A DNA stretch of 64,000 bases, from positions 2,170,001 through 2,234,000 of the forward strand of contig QYRS01000003.1 of the NCBI GenBank assembly GCA_006503535.1, given 5' to 3'. This DNA comes from Arthrinium phaeospermum (taxonomy: Eukaryota > Ascomycota > Sordariomycetes > Amphisphaeriales > Apiosporaceae). The position numbers and the translations under genes are program-made. Under the pieces are notes generated by a model. It was given only the letters and a program-made list of their open reading frames with translations, was not told the DNA's origin and ran no database searches. How positions within the stretch are numbered: the stretch's first letter is position 1; each line of letters opens with the position of its first letter. Positions 34,513 to 45,722 of the stretch are shown here, piece after piece.

Positions 34513-37500
34513 ATGGCACATGCCCCAGCCCTGTTGAGGACGCAGACGGCTCCGGTCTTTCCTGGCACTATGAGTGCTCCACGTCAAAGCCAGCTGTCTG
34601 GCTCGACATTTACGACAGGATCGAGCGCATCCCTGACGTCTATGGGCTCTGCGAGTACCCTGGTAGGAGGAGGTCCTGTCATGGCGACAGCGAACATCAT
34701 CAACGAGAAGGCCGACGCCTCTCGATCCCTGTACCAAATATGCGTACAGCTCAAGCAGAGACTAACACAGGTCCCTGGCTTCGAGGTACATCTGAACACG
34801 CTTAACGAGCTGTCCACTACTGGCGAAAATGGAGGACCTGTGGAATCCTTGTGGCAACTACTGCGGATGGGACACCCTCTCCTTGCTGTTTACAACTCGC
34901 TGCAGCCTGCAGAGCCACTTGTCGTCAAAGAATCCGAAGGGAGTGAAGCCAAGCGGTCGAAACTTGCTGTTTTTAGGTTCGTGAAGGCCTGCCTGGAGAA
35001 GCTGGAAATCCCCAATTCCGAATGTTTCGTGATCAACGATCTCCTGGGAAATGACACGACCGGGTTTGTCAAGGTACTACTCCCATTCTCTTACTTTGTT
35101 TTCGACTACTGACAATTTTTCATCTCAGGTCACTTCAGTAATAAACAAAGTCCTCGATTCTGCCGAGCAAAAAGGATTGCTCAGGCAAGCGGAACAGCCA
35201 TTTCCCGAAGATAACGCCTCCGGAGCACCTGGTGGATCGACGATGACATACCGTGACCACATCATCAAGGAGATGGTAGACACGGAGCGCAAGTACGTCC
35301 AAGATCTGGAGAACTTGTACGGGCTGAAAAAGGCCTTGGAACAGCGCGGTGTAATTCCGGGCGACACTGTCCACTCGATCTTCCTGAACATCAATGCTAT
35401 CCTGGATTTCCAGCGCCGCTTCTTAATTCGAGTCGAGACGGCCAACTCCATGTCCCAAGAGGCGCAACAGTGGGGAGCACCCTTCGTCATGTACGAAGAG
35501 GGCTTCAGTATCTACCAACCTTTCATCGCAAACCAACGTAAGGCGGCTCAGGTTGCGAGTCAGGTTTTTGATAAGATCCAGCTGGTGCAGAACCCCGTCG
35601 CGATCGATTTCAATACCCTGGATGGTTTCTTATTGAAGCCAATGCAAAGATTGGTCAAATACCCGCTTCTTTTGAAGGTAGGTTCAAGTCTTGGGGATCG
35701 GTTGAGAATAAACCTCTGAAAGTCTCCTTGCATGCGACGTTCCGAACTAACATATCCCAGGATCTTATGAAGAAGAGCGAGGACCCAGAGACCAAGAAAG
35801 ATCTCACCCTAGGCATAGCAGCCGCTGAGAGGGTTCTTTCCAAGGCTAACGAGGCTGTTGACCGTGACCTTCTCGATGAGGCCCTAGAAGATCTTATTGT
35901 CAGGGTTGATGACTGGAAGAACCACAGAGTGGACTCATTCGGCAGACTTCTTTTACATGGAATGTACTCGGTTGTCACGGGCCGGAACGACCAAGAGAAA
36001 TTCGTATGGGGCAACCAACGTTCTTCCAAGCCTGCGGGCGAGATTACTAACTGGATGCAGTACGAGATCTATCTCTTCGAGTGTATCCTTCTTTGCTGCA
36101 AAGAAGTTGTTCCTAATAAAACGAAGGAGAAGAAGGACAAGACGAAATCAGCGATACCGAAGGTTCGCAACAAGAACAACAAACTGCAGCTGAAAGGTCG
36201 TATCTTCATGACCAATGTTACCGAAGTGCTGTCCTTCGCAGGAAAAGGTAGACTGTCTTATCACCTCAACCCTTCCAGCCTTGAAGCTAACAGGACTCGG
36301 GTTCAGGTTCGTACACCGTGCAAATATGGTGGAAAGGTGACCCCGGTGTGGAAAACTTCGTCATCAAGTTCAGCAACGAGGAGATTATGAAGAAGTGGGC
36401 TGTTGGCCTGGATCAGCAGAGGAAGGACAATGCTCCGTCTGCTGCTGCTAGCCCAGACCAATCAGCCCCTTCTTTCACTTGGATGCGCAATGCTGAACAA
36501 ATGGAGAACCCTTACGCTCAACAGAACGAAAGTGATGACGACGAGGAACAGCCGTCCCAGCAAGCCCCTACATCTGCCCCTAATCTTTCCTTTGGAAGTC
36601 AACAACATTCTACAGGCGGGGTGATGACCCGGAATGCATCACACACGAGCCTGAGGTCCCGATCAGCCACAGGAGAAAGTCAAATGTCGCTTTCCACAAT
36701 GGTCCGAGCCCCCCCGCCTCAGTATGCGCTGCCACGGGTTCCTCCTCCTCTCGATACCCGGATGCCACCCCCAGCCGGCTCGCCTGGTCATCGTCCCGGA
36801 GAATCGTATTTTTCGCCTACCACGGACTCGCCTGCGTCGACCCGGACAAGCACAACCAGCAGTATGCAGTTCGGAGCTGGAGCCTATCCCTTCCCGAAAT
36901 CCGGCACACCCATGGGCTGGGAGGACAACAACCGCTACACGGCGCCGGCCATGCCTCGAGCGCCTTCCCGAGATGGCCCTTCCCCAATGAACGGCAGAAA
37001 CCCCCGTGGCCCGTCACTGCCCGCCATGGCCTCGAACACGGCGCAGAGCCTTGCTGCGCAACAAAGGAGTAGGTCCTACAGTACCCCAGATATAAACGGC
37101 CCACAGAACCAGAGCAGGAGGACCAACAGCAGTACTCCTGTACCTGCTGTACCTGGCATACCCGCGCACCTTCACGAAAATAACATTCCTCGATCTCAAA
37201 CAGGCTCGCCCATGCAGCAGGACCTTCCAATGCGATCCAATACCCAAAGCCCCGGTGTCCAACGTGAGCGCATGCATCAGTCCAACGGCTCCTTCGGTGG
37301 TAAAATGTCCCAGTTCCCCGCGCAACCCCTCTACCCACGCGGGAGTACCCCTGGTCCCGGTCCTGGCCAACGCGGCGAAAACGCGCCCACCCCACTTCAA
37401 CTCGACAGCAGGTCCGCCGTCTCGCCCGCACTCGGCACCGCCACGCCAGGTAGCGCATTATTCAGCCCCGGAGACGTCCCTACGCAGCTCAAGGTAAAGG

Positions 37501-37787
37501 TGCTGTACGATACTGGCACCTACATAACGCTGGTGGTTGCGTTCAACATCACGTACCAGTCGATGATTGACCGTATCGACGCCAAACTGTCACGATTCAC
37601 GAACAGCTCGATTGGTAGGGGCAATTTGAAGCTGCGATACCGCGACGAGGATGGCGACTTTGTCAACATTGAGAGTGATGAGGATATACAGATTGCCTTC
37701 ATGGAATTCCGCGATGGCATGAAAAACCAGTACAACCCCAGCGGCGTCGGAGAAATAGAACTTTTCTGCGTTGGTGATAGCAGCTGA
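34513..37787 (+). CDS. cdc24: Rho-GEF Cdc24
   Basis: Four exons: join(34513..35073, 35129..35677, 35761..36247, 36307..37787), 3078 nt, 1025 aa, all in phase. Domains in order: a disordered Ser/Thr N-terminus; a calponin-homology-like CDC24 domain at about 60-190 (LYQICVQLKQRLTQVPGFEVHLN); a Dbl-homology GEF domain from about 228 (YRDHIIKEMVDTERKYVQDL; later LLKPMQRLVKYPLLLKDLM); a PH domain at about 430-560 (WMQYEIYLFECILLCCKE; YTVQIWWKGD); a long Pro/Ser-rich linker; and a C-terminal PB1 domain at about 935-1024 (KVKVLYDTGTYITLVV; YRDEDGDFVNIESDEDIQIAF). It activates Cdc42 (and Rac) for polarity and hyphal growth. The PB1 domain binds the scaffold Bem1 and the NADPH-oxidase regulator NoxR in filamentous fungi. 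All expected domains are present. Confidence 0.95.
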
Positions 37788-39234
37788 GCACTTCGGACCT
37801 CCAATCGGATGGGCCCTACCCAGGGCCTCGATCGACCCCCTTTTAAACCACTCACGACGGCATAATTCTTATTTCTATCATCACCAACATCATCTCAACA
37901 TCGAAGCATTGACGGGGGTGGTTAAAATAGACCTCCCAAGGGTCCACATGGCCGACAAAATTCACCTTTACATCTGCATGACACTGAAACGGCGTACAGT
38001 TCTCCGCATAGACGACGCATCCCATTGATACCACTTTTTGTTTTGTCCTTTTTTTTCAACTCTTTGAAACACCCGAGTCCTTTTGTTTTTTCTTGCTTCT
38101 ACTTTTCGTTCTGCGACTGATCATGACACTCACTCTCTTTACGACTACCATTCTTGGACATACTTTACGAACCAGGTCTTCTTCTTTTTGGGGCTCTTGG
38201 GTGGAGGCAAGAAGATGTGGACTGGATTTGATACGCTCATTTATTCTTCGAGATACCAGCACGTTTTGGTTGGTGGAATGCCCATTTGCGCTCGCTCTCT
38301 TTTCTCTTTATCAAGGACATATAGCTACGCGGTATATGCTCCAGTGTCTGGCAGGCTACGGTCCCCGTTACTGGCCAACAGACTATAATGCGATGTCCAG
38401 CAATGCGGCGGTCTGGGTATAATCAGTAGGGGGCAAAGACGAAGACTCGGGCGGTTTAAACTTCTCTCATGCTTTCTGCACTACCATCCCTGATTTTCCA
38501 TGGTACTCTCGTACGTTGTTGCACGGTCTGGCGCTAGTTATAAAGCGAAGGCGTCTTCCTGCTGGGGTTTCATTCGAGTACCTTCAAGCATCTGATTTGC
38601 GAGCGCGGAAGCAAGGAGTGGTCAGATTTCGTGGGCGATTTTGCGTTGGGTTTGACGGGGGTTTACGGCGAACGAGCCGGAGGGAGGCGGGTCGTGGGAA
38701 CGGGTCGAACAGAGTCTGACCACTAGGGGCGGTGGGTGGTTGCCAAAGGACCAGCTCGATACATTATATAAGAGTGAATTTACACTGCAATTTCAGGAAA
38801 TCTTTTGTGGTGTTTGATGTATCTTTCCCTCAGCAAGAGAGGGCCCCAGACCACGAACGAATTGCATTTTGAATATATACTCAAGTCTAGCAGAATTTGC
38901 CCTGTCCAGGAAGGATCGTCTCCCTCCATCTTTCTGCATGGAGCAGATCGCATACGGGCCTCCGTCTTCCGCTGTTACCGGATCGGGAACGTCTTGTGCC
39001 CCAACGTTCGGTTCGACACCACACTGACTCCGTTCCACACTGTCCTCTTCCGGGAACCTGGTCTCCGTCCGCCTGCACACATGGCAGTCGGTGGTTTCTA
39101 TCTTCTATAAGCAGGACTGTTCTCAACATACACATGGCCTTTTCTCCGTAGCATCCATTTCTCGTGGCGAATCTTGTGAGCTTCTGGTGTGATTATTTAA
39201 TTTGGTACATTTTATATCTTCTCTGACCGGCACG
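37788..39234. other. Intergenic
   Basis: Holds the cdc24 3' UTR and the promoter of the secreted-protein gene. There are T-rich runs around 38040-38110. No further gene was recognised. Confidence 0.5.
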
Positions 39235-39906
39235 ATGCGCTTTTCGTCCTCCCTCCCGCCGCTGACGGCGGCAGCGTCGCTGCTGGCCTCCCTGGCCGTG
39301 GCTAAGCCTGAGCAGATTCGCGCCGTCCAGGACCCGATCTTCCACTACTACTTGCAGGCATTCCCCCAAGATCGTAAGCTTTCAGTTCCCTTCTTTTTCG
39401 GAATGCGAAGAAAGGGGGGGGAGGGGGAAGCCGGATAGATTGACTAACCCTACGGGGAGCGCCCTGAACAGCCTCTATCCCCGTCATGGGCCCCGAGTCC
39501 AGCAGCGAGTACTTCACCATCGCCGGTACCATCCAGAGCACCAACACGAGCCGGTACCTGAGCGTCGGCGACGACGCAACCAGCTACAAGACGCTGACGT
39601 TTACCAACACGACCGCCGGAGGCGGATCGGGCGCCACGAACGTTTGGGCGCTCGAGGGCGACACCATTATCACGGGGCAAAGCAGCAGCTGGGGACGCCG
39701 TAAGTTTTCTCGGATCAATGGGATCCGCGATTCACTCTACATGGAGGTACATAAGCTAAGTTAGGGGCATGTTTGCAGAACTCAACTTCCTCGTCTGTAA
39801 ACTCGATGGGAACTTTTGGCAGGTCTACCTCCAGACTGGAAGCGCGACGCCGAGCGGCAAGACGTGCAGCAACTACCAATCGCTGCATTTGCCATGCTTG
39901 TGCTGA
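39235..39906 (+). CDS. Small secreted protein, unknown function
   Basis: Three exons: join(39235..39373, 39472..39699, 39779..39906), 495 nt, 164 aa, both introns in phase (donors GTAAGC and GTAAGT; acceptors ACAG and GCAG). An N-terminal signal peptide of about 23 residues (SLPPLTAAASLLASLAVA) precedes KPEQIR. The mature protein is Ser/Thr/Gly-rich (STNTSRYLSVGDDATSYKTL) and its four cysteines lie close to the end (VCKLDGNFWQVYLQ, KTCSNYQ, LPCLC). No enzyme motif is seen. It could be a cell-wall or effector-type protein. I do not recognise the family. Confidence 0.65.
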
Positions 39907-40562
39907 ATTGGGAAAGTAGGGGCTTCAGTCGAAGCTTTTGGCGTCGCCAATCCGCATCCGAGCTTGGTACGATAGGCCGGGTGGATGAAGAGGGAGAATG
40001 GATCACTATGTATAGCGAAGCGCTTGCAGGGGTTCGCAGTATAGTTTTTGTACATGTGCCTAGAATCTTTATACATGGTCATACACAGAAAGCGTTTGGG
40101 TGACGACGGTACTTTGATAGTCCGTCGTTTTCTTTGCCCCAAAATCCCAAAAGTCAGAGTAAACGCCCAGCCCATGCTTTGTTGCCGATCCTCTTATCTC
40201 GTCACATTGGGAGATGCGCATTCCTCGATTTTTCTTCGGTTCATCGTTTCCGTGTAATTTCCAGTCGAGGTGCGGCGTACTATGCGAAGGCGAAAAGGCT
40301 CGACCTCTGTACAGCATCCACAGCCCTAGCAAGCTGGCGGTTCCATTGGCTCTCTTCGGCGGCGGTCGAAGTGCGGCGGCCAACGCTTCGTGAGAGTTGT
40401 TTCCCGCCTCGGCGAAGGCTTGATATAGTCGAGATTGTTGTCGTTATTATCAATTCTTGTGCTGCCAACTGTTCGATTCTCCCACCATTGCCTGCGCCAC
40501 ACATCCACACCAGCATAGCATCCCATCCTTCTCGTCTGTAGGTAGCGCTTGTTGCCGCCCGT
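39907..40562. other. Convergent 3' spacer
   Basis: Between the secreted-protein gene and MRP10. No further gene is supported. Confidence 0.5.
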
Positions 40563-40940
40563 CTACTTCTTCTTGACGCCCGCGACCCTCGAGTGGAATC
40601 GCGACAGATGGTAGTTGATCTCGTTGGTCCGCGGCGGCGGCGGCTGGGGCGCGTCCATGCAGTTGCGCAGGGCTTGTTCCATCTGGGCGCAGCCGGAGGT
40701 GTTGTATCCCGACGAAGCCCAGCAGGCTACCAATCCGTATCGAGGTTAGTTATACGGTTCCCCTCCCAAGCATATCAAGATACGGCCAGCAAAAAGAGAA
40801 GAAAAGAAGGCTGGCTAGCTGTACGTACCGAGGACGGAGGACATGAGCTGCATGCAAGGCCGCTCGGCCTGCTTGTTGGGGTTCTTGACACGCAGCACCC
40901 GCACGGGCGGCAGGCGCATGGGTTTCTGGACGCCCGACAT
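40563..40940 (-). CDS. MRP10: Mitochondrial small-subunit ribosomal protein Mrp10/mS37
   Basis: Two exons: complement(join(40563..40726, 40829..40940)), 276 nt, 91 aa, separated by a 102-bp intron (donor GTACGT, acceptor GGTAG). The N-terminus MSGVQKPMRLPPVRVLRV is basic. A twin CX9C (CHCH) fold follows: C-x9-C between CMQLM and ACWASSG, which spans the intron, and C-x9-C in GCAQMEQALRNC. The C-terminus is basic (INYHLSRFHSRVAGVKKK). Size and motifs match Mrp10, a CHCH subunit of the mitochondrial 37S ribosomal subunit imported and oxidised by the Mia40 route. Too short and too split to show up as a long open frame. Confidence 0.9.
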
Positions 40941-41514
40941 GATGAGAGCCTAGAGTTCGCAGCTTCGTGGAGGCGCTGAGAATAGGACAATTGGGACAAG
41001 GTCGATAGGTTGTGGTCAGGAAGCTATTGCAGCGCAAGCAACGGACGACGGGACGGGTAGAGCTCAATTAAATTTTTGGGTCTCCGGCTTGCTAGACGCC
41101 ATCCCGCACCGGCGACATGGCCCGTGCACGTGCCTCTCTATCTCATCGGTCCCCTCCCCCTTTCACTCTCGCATGCAAGGGCAAATGATTTGAAGGCGTC
41201 AAGTACCTGAATGGCTTCTATTAGATGCATAATGTATATGGCAAACCATCATCGTCATCCCTAATCATACATATAGGATCTAGATAGGCTGTTCCCATAG
41301 CTTCCTCGCGCCAGGAATTAAGAAATTTCCAGACCTACAGAGCAGCCATTGTTGTTTTTCCTTTGATGCCCATGTAAAGCGCTGAAAATCATATGCGGAC
41401 AAGAAAGGTATCGTATCGTATGCACGCTGAACAGCATTGACTGCCAGATGAAGACAACTTCGAGTCTTCGCCTCCGTCTTTCTTCATTTTGAGTCTACAA
41501 CAGAACAGGGCCAT
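40941..41514. other. Intergenic
   Basis: Promoter of MRP10 and 3' region of rtt106. Nothing else was recognised. Confidence 0.5.
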
Positions 41515-42873
41515 TTAAGCCTCGTCCCCGTCGCCCTCTTCGTCCATTTCGTCACCTTCTGCTTCTTCTTCGTCGTCATCATCGTCGTCTTCCGAGCTTG
41601 CGCCGGATCCGTCGCTGTCCGCGTCGCTTCCAGGATCGTAGTCCTCCTCTTCCTCGTCCTCGTCATCTTGTAGTTGCTGTTCCAGCTTGGCAGCCCTTTC
41701 CAGCTCCGTCAAGCCGTCGTCCTCTGCTCCGCCATTGGCCTCCCCTTCGGCGCCCTCGGCGCCCTTTTTGCCGCCCTTTGCGTTCTCCGCAAGCTGCAGC
41801 TTTGCCTTTCGCTGATCCGCCATACTCCTGTCTTGCAAACCATTCTTTATGACGTACTTTTCGCTGATGCCGCCATAATCCTCTTGATCTATCATGGCGA
41901 ATTCCACCTCTTCCGTAGCCTCGGTGTCCCCACCCTCATTGCTGAAAATTTCTACCACCATGTTGAACGTCCGTTGCAAGACACTTGTGTAGCTGATGGC
42001 CGCGATACGGTCCAGCGGCATGAACATTAAGGGCTTTTTGAAGCCCCAGAGGATGCCATTTTCGAGGAAGAACAAATAGCCATCCTTAGAGCCCCGGAAT
42101 GCCTTCACGTGTACCGCCTTCTCCTTCGGCCTGTGCGACTGTTTCACCAGGCTGTGGAACTTGGCGGGGTCGGCTTCCACGACGTGAACGCCTTTAGATC
42201 CTGCTTGGAGGCACTTGTTGATCGCCCAGTGGAAGAGCGTGCTGTATGAGTCCGAGACGGCAGATGCCGCGCTGGCGTTGGGACCACCGATGGCGCCAGG
42301 CTTCGGCGCACCTGCCGAGACCGTGAAAACGAGCGGCTCCGTTTCTGGGGGCGTGGAGTTCTTGGAGAGGGCGGACAGGCACGAGTTTGGCGGAAAGAGG
42401 ACGTAGTTGTGCTGCACTTGCGTCTTCTCGGGGACGGGAAGGTAAAAGGCGTACTCAATGTCCTTCCACGCGTATATCATGCCGGCGACGGGCGCAGTGG
42501 TGTTCGGGAGTCGGGCGTACAGATGCTGGGCCGTGAAGCACAGATCAAACTTTTTGCGCTGGGGCACCGAAACCGAAATATCTTTTATCTCGAGCAGGAT
42601 GCTCTCGGAGGCGACATCTGCGCTCGAGGTGGCAGCTGTGCCATTGGAGGTGGCGCCATTATTGCCGGTGCTAGGCTCGATGTCGACGCGACGTCGCTTG
42701 AGGGCAGGCTCTGAAGATGAAGGGTCGCCGATCTGCTCGTAGACGAAGTCGGCGATGGTGTTGAACAATTGGACCCTCGAGGGATCGTCCGCAGCCTTCT
42801 CGATGCCCTTCAGGATGTCGGGTCTAGACTTGAAGACAACACCTAGCTTCTGGGTGTCCAGTCCGCCAGACAT
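41515..42873 (-). CDS. rtt106: Histone chaperone Rtt106
   Basis: Single exon, 452 aa, the usual length of the family. The N-terminal helical dimerisation part ([28 protein letters not shown]) is followed by a nuclear-type basic patch (ALKRRRVD). Tandem PH-like domains span about 95-350 ([85 protein letters not shown]). A very acidic tail of about 60 Asp/Glu-rich residues ends the protein. It binds H3-H4, notably H3K56-acetylated, and works with CAF-1 in replication-coupled nucleosome assembly and silencing. It is divergent from vfa1 with an 887-bp spacer. Confidence 0.92.
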   Translation of the reverse strand: MSGGLDTQKLGVVFKSRPDILKGIEKAADDPSRVQLFNTIADFVYEQIGDPSSSEPALKRRRVDIEPSTGNNGATSNGTAATSSADVASESILLEIKDISVSVPQRKKFDLCFTAQHLYARLPNTTAPVAGMIYAWKDIEYAFYLPVPEKTQVQHNYVLFPPNSCLSALSKNSTPPETEPLVFTVSAGAPKPGAIGGPNASAASAVSDSYSTLFHWAINKCLQAGSKGVHVVEADPAKFHSLVKQSHRPKEKAVHVKAFRGSKDGYLFFLENGILWGFKKPLMFMPLDRIAAISYTSVLQRTFNMVVEIFSNEGGDTEATEEVEFAMIDQEDYGGISEKYVIKNGLQDRSMADQRKAKLQLAENAKGGKKGAEGAEGEANGGAEDDGLTELERAAKLEQQLQDDEDEEEEDYDPGSDADSDGSGASSEDDDDDDEEEAEGDEMDEEGDGDEA

Positions 42874-43760
42874 GATGGCGGGAGGAAATCAAGGTATGTA
42901 TTGCCCAGTGTATTTCGTCATGTAGAGTGTGCGATACAGGTAAAAGGGCAAAGATGGCCAGGTTATCAAGAAAGGCAGACTAAGTTATTCCACTCGCTGT
43001 CTCGTTACCATTAATTTGGGTGGAAATATTAACATGCATTCAAGCAAGGCTGCAGAACACAATAAGTGGTTGCACTTACCGCGCGCCAATGACGGAATTG
43101 TTCGATGGTGCCTGGGCTCCTTATCAGGGGATCTTTATCTTCTAGGAGTTTAGGCAAGTACAGTAGCGTGCCTACAGTACGTAGCTCTAGTTCCATCAAT
43201 TAATTAATGGATCTTCAGCCTCAACTTCTGTTTACCTGACTTGATGTTCTTACTTACACTTGCAATAGAGGATACTAAAACTACCGGCGGTCTTAAGTAG
43301 ACACCTATCCATGCTTACTTAGAGTCTATGTATGCGGCAAGGCTACCATTAATGATAGGTAATTGCTCCTATCTACGATTTCTTCCAAAATTCCCCGAAC
43401 CAGTTATATCCCATTCATTGGATGTGCTCCGTACTAAGGGTGTTGTGTTGGTGTTGTTGTTTAAGCACGGCACAAGGCACTGGGAACAGCGTTGGTCCCT
43501 GACTGCCCTGCCTGAGCCCACCCGACTCAGCCCCACCTAAACAAGCAAGCTAGCCCGGGGGGAGCCACGGCAAAGTACGTCTGGTGTCCTGACATCCAAG
43601 GCCAAGCATCCATCTCAACGACTGCTTCAACAACCTGCCGGAATTGGGGGAGAAGCAAATTACTAGAGGACGAGCCTTCATTGAATCAAAAAGACACAAG
43701 TCTGTCTCGCATCATTCATTCACCTTTTACTGTTTGCTGTTTCGACCTAGATCCGCAATC
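42874..43760. other. Divergent promoter region rtt106 / vfa1
   Basis: Shared upstream region of two divergent genes. No repeat or extra gene was recognised. Confidence 0.5.
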
Positions 43761-44444
43761 ATGTCGCTTCCTAACGTGTGGCATCACCGGAAGGTTGCCG
43801 ATTCATCGGCCAAAGGCTGTGACTTGTGCTACAAACCAACTACAAGTGTTCTGGTCACTCCAGACAAGCAGGACCACTTCTACATCTGCGCAGGTCATCT
43901 CAAGGAGGTTCGCTTCTGCAAGCCCATTGCCGACCAAGCTGCTATTGCTGCCAAGAAGCAGAAAGAGAAAGACGATGAGATCATTGCCCAGGCAAAGAAG
44001 GAGTATGAAGAGAAACAGCGCAAAAAGAAGGAAGCTGACAAGGGCGACGACAAAGACTCCAAGGACAAGGACAAGGATGAAGCCAAGGACTCCAAGGTGG
44101 AAGAGAAGAAGGACGAGGCCAAGTCCAAAGATCAGGTTCGCCAGCTTCCTAGCATGGGGCCCCATGAGAAGGACTCTGTTGACAGATAGTAGGACAACGC
44201 CGACACTGAGAAGCCTTCTCAAGACGAAGAGCCCCGCGTGTTTGAGCTGCAAAGGTTGTCCTGTTTAGCAAAACATCTCTCTCTTGTCCTTCGACTGACT
44301 CCGTATAGGACTTTCTACCAGCAGCGACTGACCAAGAAACGGCAAGTCGAAGAGCGAAAACGGCAAGCTGAGATGTCTCAGCGTAATCGTGAAAGGCTCA
44401 ATAATCCGTCTTTCTTTCCACCTGTACCCAAGGATAACATTTGA
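43761..44444 (+). CDS. vfa1: Vps4-associated protein Vfa1
   Basis: Three exons: join(43761..44135, 44193..44254, 44309..44444), 573 nt, 190 aa. The N-terminal zinc-binding-like part (VWHHRKVADSSAKGCDLCYKPTTSVLVTPDKQDHFYICAGHL) is the family signature. A long Lys/Asp/Glu-rich coiled region follows. The C-terminus FELQRTFYQQRLTKKRQ, then NRERLNNPSFFPPVP, matches the Vfa1 end and carries the Vps4 MIT-binding part. Vfa1 binds the AAA ATPase Vps4 and tunes ESCRT-III disassembly at endosomes. Intron 1 has the unusual donor GTTCGC; if it is retained, translation stops after 141 codons. Confidence 0.9.
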
Positions 44445-45704
44445 TGCCGATGTTGTCGTTTGTTAGAGAAGAAACACTTACGAGCTCATCCTATTACAAA
44501 CCACTCCCTATCGACACCTTCACCACATGCGGCGCACTGCCCAACCAGCCTACATCAACAACTCGAGCCCATGACGGTTCAATTGCACAGACCTTGACCG
44601 TAAAGGGGTCCGCACTTAGCTTCAGAAGTATTGCCGTCGCCCTACTCGGGAAAGTACCATGCCCAAGCAGAAAGAAGTATGATGCATGCAACTAAACCAT
44701 CGCCAAACCCAATATGTACTATGTTCAGTACTTCGAGGGCGGTCTGCTTCCTATTGGCCGCGAATACAACATCTGCCCGTGACTGCTTGACAAAGATGAC
44801 CACAAGATATGATATGGAGTCCTACCGCCTCCTGTTCAGGACGACATCATTGAATAGGTGCTTCATATGTAGCACGAATGACATGCAGCACGACTCTCCA
44901 AACTCCTGTTTCCTCTAGAACGTATGGCTTCTGTTCTAATACCCAACCTTTGGGGGGTTTTTAGCCGTTTGTCGGCTCAAATCTCGCAAGCTGTCGCTGG
45001 TCGAATCGCAGTGCCTCACCTGCCTCTACTTTAAGTGGCCATTCTTTGGAGAGCGACCTTCTTTGGGGAGCGAGCTGATGCTTATCTCTACTAGTTCTAT
45101 GGGTACTGGCCAACGACATATATCCGATCCTTTTGGTATCGTACTGGGGTCATCTGGCTGTTTGTGGCAGTTGGACCTCAGTCCGCAATGGCTACTCTGC
45201 AACTCTCTTAGCATGCACGAGGGATATTGATCAATATTGCTCAAAACGCCAGAAGCTCACCGGAATCATCAAACCCAATGGCGTTCTGACCACACCTCTA
45301 GTTCTGTCCCCTTCAGCCCGTGGACTTTCCACTCTCTAACAAGACTAGTGCTTATCATTCGCATAAGCAGAAGCGGCCACCGCACATTTGACGTTACCTC
45401 GAGCAATCAGACGGGGTCTGCTGGTAATATTAGGCTGTGCCGCGAATTGGCTGTATGGCTTTTGGTTGGGTTTGCATGCGCGCTCCGCAAAGGCATCGGG
45501 TGACAAGGCATCGTCGGCTCTGCAGATCATGGATCAGCATTATCGGCCGCCAGCTTCCCAAGTCGGCCGCCAATAAGTGCTGCATTATCTCGCAATACGA
45601 CGCAACCTAAGTGCCCGCGAAACATGCCATCTGCGAACGATGCAGCAGGCCATCTCTCTCCGCTCTTCTGCAAGTCGACTGCCTGACGGGCATTGCCGCG
45701 AATC

Positions 45705-45722
45705 CTCTCTCTCTCTCTCTCT
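45705..45722. repeat. (CT)9 microsatellite
   Basis: Nine uninterrupted CT units in the gene desert right of vfa1. Confidence 0.9.

Noticed and set aside
36817..37458. 213-codon minus-strand frame
   Set aside because: Shadow of the cdc24 linker exon; Cys/Arg/Gly-rich antisense.
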